From Microbacterium hydrocarbonoxydans (GTDB lineage: Bacteria > Actinomycetota > Actinomycetes > Actinomycetales > Microbacteriaceae), in the NCBI RefSeq assembly GCF_900105205.1, contig NZ_FNSQ01000005.1:1-64000 (forward strand): DNA of 64,000 bases, given 5' to 3'. Below, piece after piece: positions 59,963 to 64,000 of the stretch. The notes under the pieces are model-generated. The model was given only the letters and a program-made list of their open reading frames with translations. It did not search any database and was not told where the DNA came from. How positions within the stretch are numbered: position 1 is the first letter of the stretch; every line of letters starts with the position of its first letter. Position numbers and translations under genes: made by a program.

Positions 59963-61458
59963 GACTCCTCCTGGTTCGGGTGGTGCGGCACGAGCGCGGC
60001 GAGGTCGCCGAGCGACACGGGCACGCCCACCTGTCGATTGGTCAAGGATTCGAGGGCGGGGGCGTCGACGACGCCTCCGGTGCCGGTGGCGACGAGCTTG
60101 GAGAGGGCGAATCCGCACACCCGCCCCTGGCAGAGCCCCATGCCGGGGCGGGCGGTGACCCGCACGTCTCTGGCGTCGTCGGCGCGGAGCCCGTCGACCG
60201 CGTCGGTCACCTCGGCCGCGGTCACCTCTTCGCAGCGGCAGATGTGGGTCTCGGGGGTCAGCCACTCATTCCACGCGTCGGGAACGGGGCTGGCTCGGTG
60301 CATGCCGATCGCGAAGCGCCGCCCCCGACGCAGACGCCGGCGATGCCGTGCCATCCGTCGGGCGTCGGTCGAGACGCCGAGATCCTGTGCGACCGCGGAT
60401 CCCGCGAGCTCGCCCTCGGCGCACGATGCGATGGCTCCGCCGATGCCGGTGACCTCCCCCGCGGCGAAGACGAGCGGATCGGATGCGCGCAGGTCGTCGT
60501 CGACGTCGATCACGAGCGATCCGTCGACATCGATGCGGGTGCGCAGGCCCAGTCCGACGGCCAGCTCGAGCTGCGGGGTGAAGCCCCAGCCGAAGGCGAC
60601 GAGGTCGGCGGCCACGGTGCGCGTCGAGCCGGGACGCACGCGCCCCTTGCCGTCGACGCGGGCCAGCTCGACCTCGGACGCCCGCCCGGTGCCGCGCACC
60701 GCCGTGACGACAGTCCGCGTGCGCAGGGGCACTCGGTGACGCAGGAAGGTGGTGGCGTACTGCACGCCCTCCCACAGCTTGCCCGGCTCCTGCAGCGCAC
60801 GCAGCGGAGTGGCCGCCCAGCGCGACAGCGCATTGGCGTCGACGACCTCGACCACCTCGACCCCGGCCTCGGCGAGTCCCGCGGCGACCGACAGCAGGAA
60901 GGGCCCGGTGCCCGCCACCACGGCGCGACGCCCGGCTCGCACCTGGTTGGCCTTGAGCATCGCCTGCACGCCGCCGGCGGCCATGACCCCGGGCAGCGTC
61001 CATCCGGGCACGGGCAGCTGTCGGTCGTAGGCGCCGGTCGCGATCACGAGCCGTCGCGCCCACGTGGTGCGCTCGGCGAGGGGCAGAGCGTCGGCGCCGC
61101 TCACTGCGCTGGTGCGCAGCGCCACCCTGTCGTCGAAGCCGTCGGTGCGCCACACCTGGCGTCCGGCGAGATGGCGGATGCGACCTGATGCCACGGATGC
61201 CGCGAGCCGGTCGCGCAGGTCGGTGTAGTGGTTCCAGTGGTGGTGGCCGGTGCTCTCGGGCGCGACGAAGGCGTCACGATGACGCTCGTCGGGGTGACGC
61301 CAGTACTGTCCGCCGGTCTGGCGCCCCGCGTCGATCAACACGACCTGCAGGCCGTGTTCGGCGGCGACGACCGCCGCGCTCAGCCCCGCGGGGCCGGCGC
61401 CGACGACCGCGACGTCGGCGAGAGGCTGATCGGATGCCGGGATGCTCTGCTCAGACAT
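59959..61458 (-). CDS. FAD/NAD(P)-dependent oxidoreductase with C-terminal 2Fe-2S (BFD-like) domain
   Basis: 499 aa, resembling the HcnB / D-hydroxyproline dehydrogenase alpha-type subunit. It has FAD motif VVGAGPAGLSAAVVA (about 17-31), a second Rossmann motif (VVAGTGPFLLSVAAGLAEAG), VFAAGEVTGIGG near 350, and a C-terminal four-Cys cluster (HICRCEEV ... GMGLCQGRVCG, about 420-465). It overlaps the small ferredoxin-like subunit gene by eight bases and the aldehyde dehydrogenase by four. With the neighbours it likely forms one multi-subunit dehydrogenase. Confidence 0.9.
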   Translation of the reverse strand: MSEQSIPASDQPLADVAVVGAGPAGLSAAVVAAEHGLQVVLIDAGRQTGGQYWRHPDERHRDAFVAPESTGHHHWNHYTDLRDRLAASVASGRIRHLAGRQVWRTDGFDDRVALRTSAVSGADALPLAERTTWARRLVIATGAYDRQLPVPGWTLPGVMAAGGVQAMLKANQVRAGRRAVVAGTGPFLLSVAAGLAEAGVEVVEVVDANALSRWAATPLRALQEPGKLWEGVQYATTFLRHRVPLRTRTVVTAVRGTGRASEVELARVDGKGRVRPGSTRTVAADLVAFGWGFTPQLELAVGLGLRTRIDVDGSLVIDVDDDLRASDPLVFAAGEVTGIGGAIASCAEGELAGSAVAQDLGVSTDARRMARHRRRLRRGRRFAIGMHRASPVPDAWNEWLTPETHICRCEEVTAAEVTDAVDGLRADDARDVRVTARPGMGLCQGRVCGFALSKLVATGTGGVVDAPALESLTNRQVGVPVSLGDLAALVPHHPNQEES

Positions 61459-61834
61459 GAGGCTCCTGTGCGCTCGGGCCGGCGGACTGCGTCGACTCGG
61501 ACGCCTCGGACTGCTCGGACGCCCCGGACGACAGCTCCGACAGCGACAGCGGCTCGTCGGGGTCGGAGCTCTGCACGACCTGCCCCGCGCACGCCTCGAC
61601 CAGGCAGGCGCGCTGGCTGCGCACGCCGTCGACGGTCACGAGGCAGTCGAAGCACACTCCGATGCCGCAGAAGAGTCCGCGTGGGGCGTGGTCGCGGCGG
61701 GTCGTGCGCCACGAGACGATGCCGGCCCCGGCGAGGGCACCGCCGATCGTCTGCCCCGGAGTGAACGGCACCGGTGTGCCGTCGAACTCGATGCCGGTGG
61801 CGGGTTCGATGTCGTCTGTGCGCGTGCGGGTCAT
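61451..61834 (-). CDS. (2Fe-2S)-binding small subunit
   Basis: 127 aa, HcnA-like. A beta-grasp ferredoxin domain with GLFCGIGVCFDCLVTVDGVRSQRACL supplies the four cluster cysteines (about 55-77). The Ser/Glu-rich tail (SELSSGASEQSEASEST) is disordered and unusual. It sits between the two flavoprotein subunit genes with overlaps on both sides, so a 1:1:1 complex is likely. ATG 61834 overlaps the stop of the upstream gene. Confidence 0.92.
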   Translation of the reverse strand: MTRTRTDDIEPATGIEFDGTPVPFTPGQTIGGALAGAGIVSWRTTRRDHAPRGLFCGIGVCFDCLVTVDGVRSQRACLVEACAGQVVQSSDPDEPLSLSELSSGASEQSEASESTQSAGPSAQEPHV

Positions 61835-62997
61835 GCGGCGACGAGTCCTTCGAGTCGTTCGGGGCGGAAGGGAGTCAGGTCGAGGTCGGTCGGCTGCGAT
61901 CGCAGGGCCTGCGAGAGCAGCTTGCCGGTGCCGACCGAGAGGCCGACGCCCGCGCCCTCGTGCCCGGCGGCGTGCCAGAGCCCTGGCAGTCGAGCATCCT
62001 CTCCGATCGCCGGAAGGTGATCGGGGCAGTACGGGCGGAACCCCGAGTACGCGCGCTGCACCCCCACGTCGCGCAGGGCCGGGAACAGCCCCAGCCCGCT
62101 CGCGGCGATGCGCGCGACCGCCTCGGCCGAGAACGATCGGTCGAAGCCGACGCGCTCGCGGCTGGCGCCGAGCAGGATCGTGCCGCTCGGGGTCCCCTCG
62201 ACGACCGGTGAGACCTGCAGACCGGCATCCGAGCTCGCGACATCTCCGACGTACTCGGCGGCGTAGACCTTGTGGTGCACCGTGATCGGCACCGGCTCGG
62301 TGACCAGCACGAAACCGCGTCGAGGCAGGACGGGCAGGTGCACTCCGGCGAGCGCCGCGACCTCGCCGCTCCAGGGACCCGCGCAGTTGACCACGGCACC
62401 GGCCGAGATGCGGCCGAGAGACGTGTCGACTCCGACCGCGCGGCCGTGGTCGGTGAGGATGCTGTGGACCGAGGTTCTGGTGTGCAGCTCGGCGCCATGC
62501 GCGATCGCGAGCTTCAGCAGGTGATGGGTGGCCAGCAGCGGCTGCACCTGCGCGTCGTCGGGGTAGAACGCGCCGCCGACGAGTGCGGGGTTGATGTACG
62601 GCTCGACCTCGCGCAGCCCGGCGTTGCCGTCGATCATCTCGGCACGGATGCCCAGCTCGCGCTGGTGCTCGACGAGTGCGGCCAGCCCCGCCATGCTGCC
62701 TGCGCTGCCGGCGACGACGAGACCGCCCTTGGATTCGAACTCCCACAGATGCGCGTGCTCGGCGAGATCCTCCCGCCACACGCGCTGCGAATAGAGCGAC
62801 AGCTCGAGTTCGGGGCCCACCTCTTTGTCGGATACGAGGATGTTGCCTTCGCAGCGACTGCTCGTCCCCGAGGCGATCGACCCGCGCTCGACGACGATGG
62901 TGCGGAGCCCGGATGCCGCGGCGAAGTACGCCGTCGCGGCACCGACGACTCCCGCCCCGACGATCACGACGTCGGCGCGTGCTGTCGATCGAGCCAC
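61831..62997 (-). CDS. FAD-dependent oxidoreductase, DadA/HcnC-like (D-hydroxyproline dehydrogenase beta type)
   Basis: 388 aa. DAO-type flavoprotein with N-terminal VVIVGAGVVGAATAYFAAASG, a SSRCEGNILVSDKE segment, VVNCAGPWSGEVAALAG (about 203-219) and the C-terminal FAD motif LWHAAGHEGAGVGLS. It would oxidise an amino acid or N-methyl amine and pass electrons to the partner subunits. GTG 62997 overlaps the TAG of the GntR gene (TAGTG). The gene set points to cis-4-hydroxy-D-proline or D-proline; sarcosine-like substrates remain possible. Confidence 0.9.
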   Translation of the reverse strand: MARSTARADVVIVGAGVVGAATAYFAAASGLRTIVVERGSIASGTSSRCEGNILVSDKEVGPELELSLYSQRVWREDLAEHAHLWEFESKGGLVVAGSAGSMAGLAALVEHQRELGIRAEMIDGNAGLREVEPYINPALVGGAFYPDDAQVQPLLATHHLLKLAIAHGAELHTRTSVHSILTDHGRAVGVDTSLGRISAGAVVNCAGPWSGEVAALAGVHLPVLPRRGFVLVTEPVPITVHHKVYAAEYVGDVASSDAGLQVSPVVEGTPSGTILLGASRERVGFDRSFSAEAVARIAASGLGLFPALRDVGVQRAYSGFRPYCPDHLPAIGEDARLPGLWHAAGHEGAGVGLSVGTGKLLSQALRSQPTDLDLTPFRPERLEGLVAA

Positions 62998-63701
62998 TAG
63001 CCGTTCGCCTCCGCGGGGTGGGGCTCGCCCACCGTGTGCCCCGACCAGTCGCCGCGCACGTGCTCGATGTGCGAGAACACGAGGTCGCGCGCCTTCACCG
63101 CGTCGCGCGCCTCGATCGCATCCATGATGGTGTGGTGCTCTTTGGCGGAGCTGGTGAGGTGACCCCGCTCATAGAGCTCGGCGAGCCCGAACAGACGGGT
63201 CTGCGAACGCAGCGACTGGATGAGCTGGGTGAGCCTGGCGTTGCCCGCATACTGCAGGATCGCGAGGTGGAAGTCGCTGTCGGCGCTGAGGTACTCCACG
63301 AGGTCGCCGCGGTCGGCGGCGATGACGATCTCCTCAGCCTTGCCGCGGAGATCGGCGAACGCGGATTCGGGGATCAACGGCGTCGCCTTCTCGACCGCGG
63401 GCGGCTCGAGGAAAAGGCGCAGCTCGGTGACCTCGGCCAGGTCGTGCGACGACACCTCGGTCACGCGGAAGCCGCGGTTGGGCATCGCGACGACGAGTCC
63501 TTCGCGCACCAGGTCGAGCATCGCCTCGCGGATCGGAGTGGCCGACGTGCCGAACTCCTCGCCCAGGCTCGGCGCCGAATACACGCGGCCCGGCTGCATC
63601 TCGCCGCTGATGATCGCCGATCGCAGGGCACGGGTGACCGTGTCCCGAACGCTGGGCTGCTTGCTGAGCCGTACGAGGCTGCGCGTGTCAGTTCCGGACA
63701 T
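62997..63701 (-). CDS. GntR family regulator (FadR/FCD subfamily)
   Basis: 234 aa. The N-terminal winged helix (SVRDTVTRALRSAIISGEMQPGRVYSAPSLGEEFGTSATPIREAMLDLVREGLV) and C-terminal all-helical FCD ligand domain have metal-site residues in DSDFHLAILQYAGN and EHHTIMDAI. ATG 63701 has a purine-rich AGAGGGGGAA upstream. It overlaps the end of the upstream cyclodeaminase-family gene by 14 bases and is the second visible gene of the catabolic operon, which it probably controls. Confidence 0.92.
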   Translation of the reverse strand: MSGTDTRSLVRLSKQPSVRDTVTRALRSAIISGEMQPGRVYSAPSLGEEFGTSATPIREAMLDLVREGLVVAMPNRGFRVTEVSSHDLAEVTELRLFLEPPAVEKATPLIPESAFADLRGKAEEIVIAADRGDLVEYLSADSDFHLAILQYAGNARLTQLIQSLRSQTRLFGLAELYERGHLTSSAKEHHTIMDAIEARDAVKARDLVFSHIEHVRGDWSGHTVGEPHPAEANG

Positions 63702-64000
63702 CTGTGTTCCCCCTCTGAGGCGATGCATCGACGCCGAGCGCCGACTTCAGGATCTGCGCCACCACAGCGAGATCCTCCCAGCTCATTCCGACGCCCGTAT
63801 AGACAGCGGGTCGAGCCTCACGGCGCACGAACGCACCCGCCACCAACTCTCGCAGATTCGTCACGGACTGCGCACCTGCCTGCCAGTCGGCGAGACCTCG
63901 GGCCTGCAGCAGGTTGCCGTTCTCGCGCAAGGCCGATGCCCGCGCCTCGACGACCAGATCGGCATCGTTCACCAGGTCGGCGGCCAGCTCGCGATGCGCG
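63688..64000 (-). CDS. Ornithine cyclodeaminase / mu-crystallin family protein, partial
   Basis: Only the C-terminal ~103 residues are in the window; the start lies beyond the right edge. The sequence NDADLVVEARASALRENGNLLQARGLADW ... LRELVAGAFVRREARPAVYTGVGMSWEDLAVVAQILKSALG matches the family's end (D-S/A-R-exAL-exGDL ... SVGM-x-x-ED). In this operon a delta1-pyrroline-2-carboxylate reductase role in proline/hydroxyproline breakdown fits better than ornithine deamination. That is inference from neighbours. Confidence 0.78.
   Translation of the reverse strand, partial: AHRELAADLVNDADLVVEARASALRENGNLLQARGLADWQAGAQSVTNLRELVAGAFVRREARPAVYTGVGMSWEDLAVVAQILKSALGVDASPQRGNTDVRN

Overview
The window is GC-rich actinobacterial DNA, most likely from a Microbacterium-like member of the Microbacteriaceae. 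The grounds are GC-biased codon use, dense ATGA/GTGA gene overlaps, many GTG starts, and small protein families I associate with that group. This assignment is inference. I saw no rRNA, tRNA or CRISPR array.

Region A (1-12.8 kb) is a copper/metal and envelope island read mainly rightward: DsbA-like protein, FAD oxidoreductase, cation-diffusion transporter, CopC, LspA, a small membrane protein, CtaG-like protein, Lnt, a DUF3515-type lipoprotein, a CopD-CtaG fusion, a second CopC, a 66-aa coupled ORF and an M23 peptidase. CcdA and a TlpA-like thioredoxin lipoprotein face the other way. Metal export, periplasmic copper handling, thiol redox and lipoprotein maturation sit together. Many genes before about 7 kb carry single-base indels in short homopolymers, which looks more like poor local consensus than decay.

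Region B (about 12.9-27.8 kb) is a Tn7-like transposon: tnsA-tnsB-tnsC followed by an unusual 775-aa TniQ-like protein with seven zinc-ribbon (DUF4379-like) repeats. A dead IS481-family copy abuts the tniQ stop codon. The cargo is an orphan antitoxin-like gene, a 1,252-aa protein with a C-terminal PD-(D/E)XK nuclease motif, a complete RES-type toxin-antitoxin pair with a palindromic operator, and an unknown gene. This is the best candidate for an undescribed system: possibly a new target-selection mode, with a defence-like cargo.

Region C (27.9-50.2 kb) is ordinary chromosome. It holds a divergent SDR / ECF41-type sigma pair with matching promoters, SDRs, two MFS transporters, MarR, PadR, ArsR-like and XRE regulators with visible palindromic operators, a CsbD-like protein, a BetP-type BCCT transporter with a hexanucleotide-repeat tail, a UbiB-family kinase, a YciI/ECF42 sigma pair, a GT2 glycosyltransferase and a methionine aminopeptidase. 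Intergenic repeat arrays lie at 31.0, 37.1 and 50.2 kb.

Region D (50.2-64 kb) has a panB-panC-DUF2520 operon (pantothenate), a SulP transporter with STAS domain, a GH127 glycosidase, and a leftward operon for D-hydroxyproline-type catabolism: a GntR regulator, a three-part flavin/2Fe-2S dehydrogenase and an aldehyde dehydrogenase. An ornithine-cyclodeaminase-family gene is cut off by the right edge.
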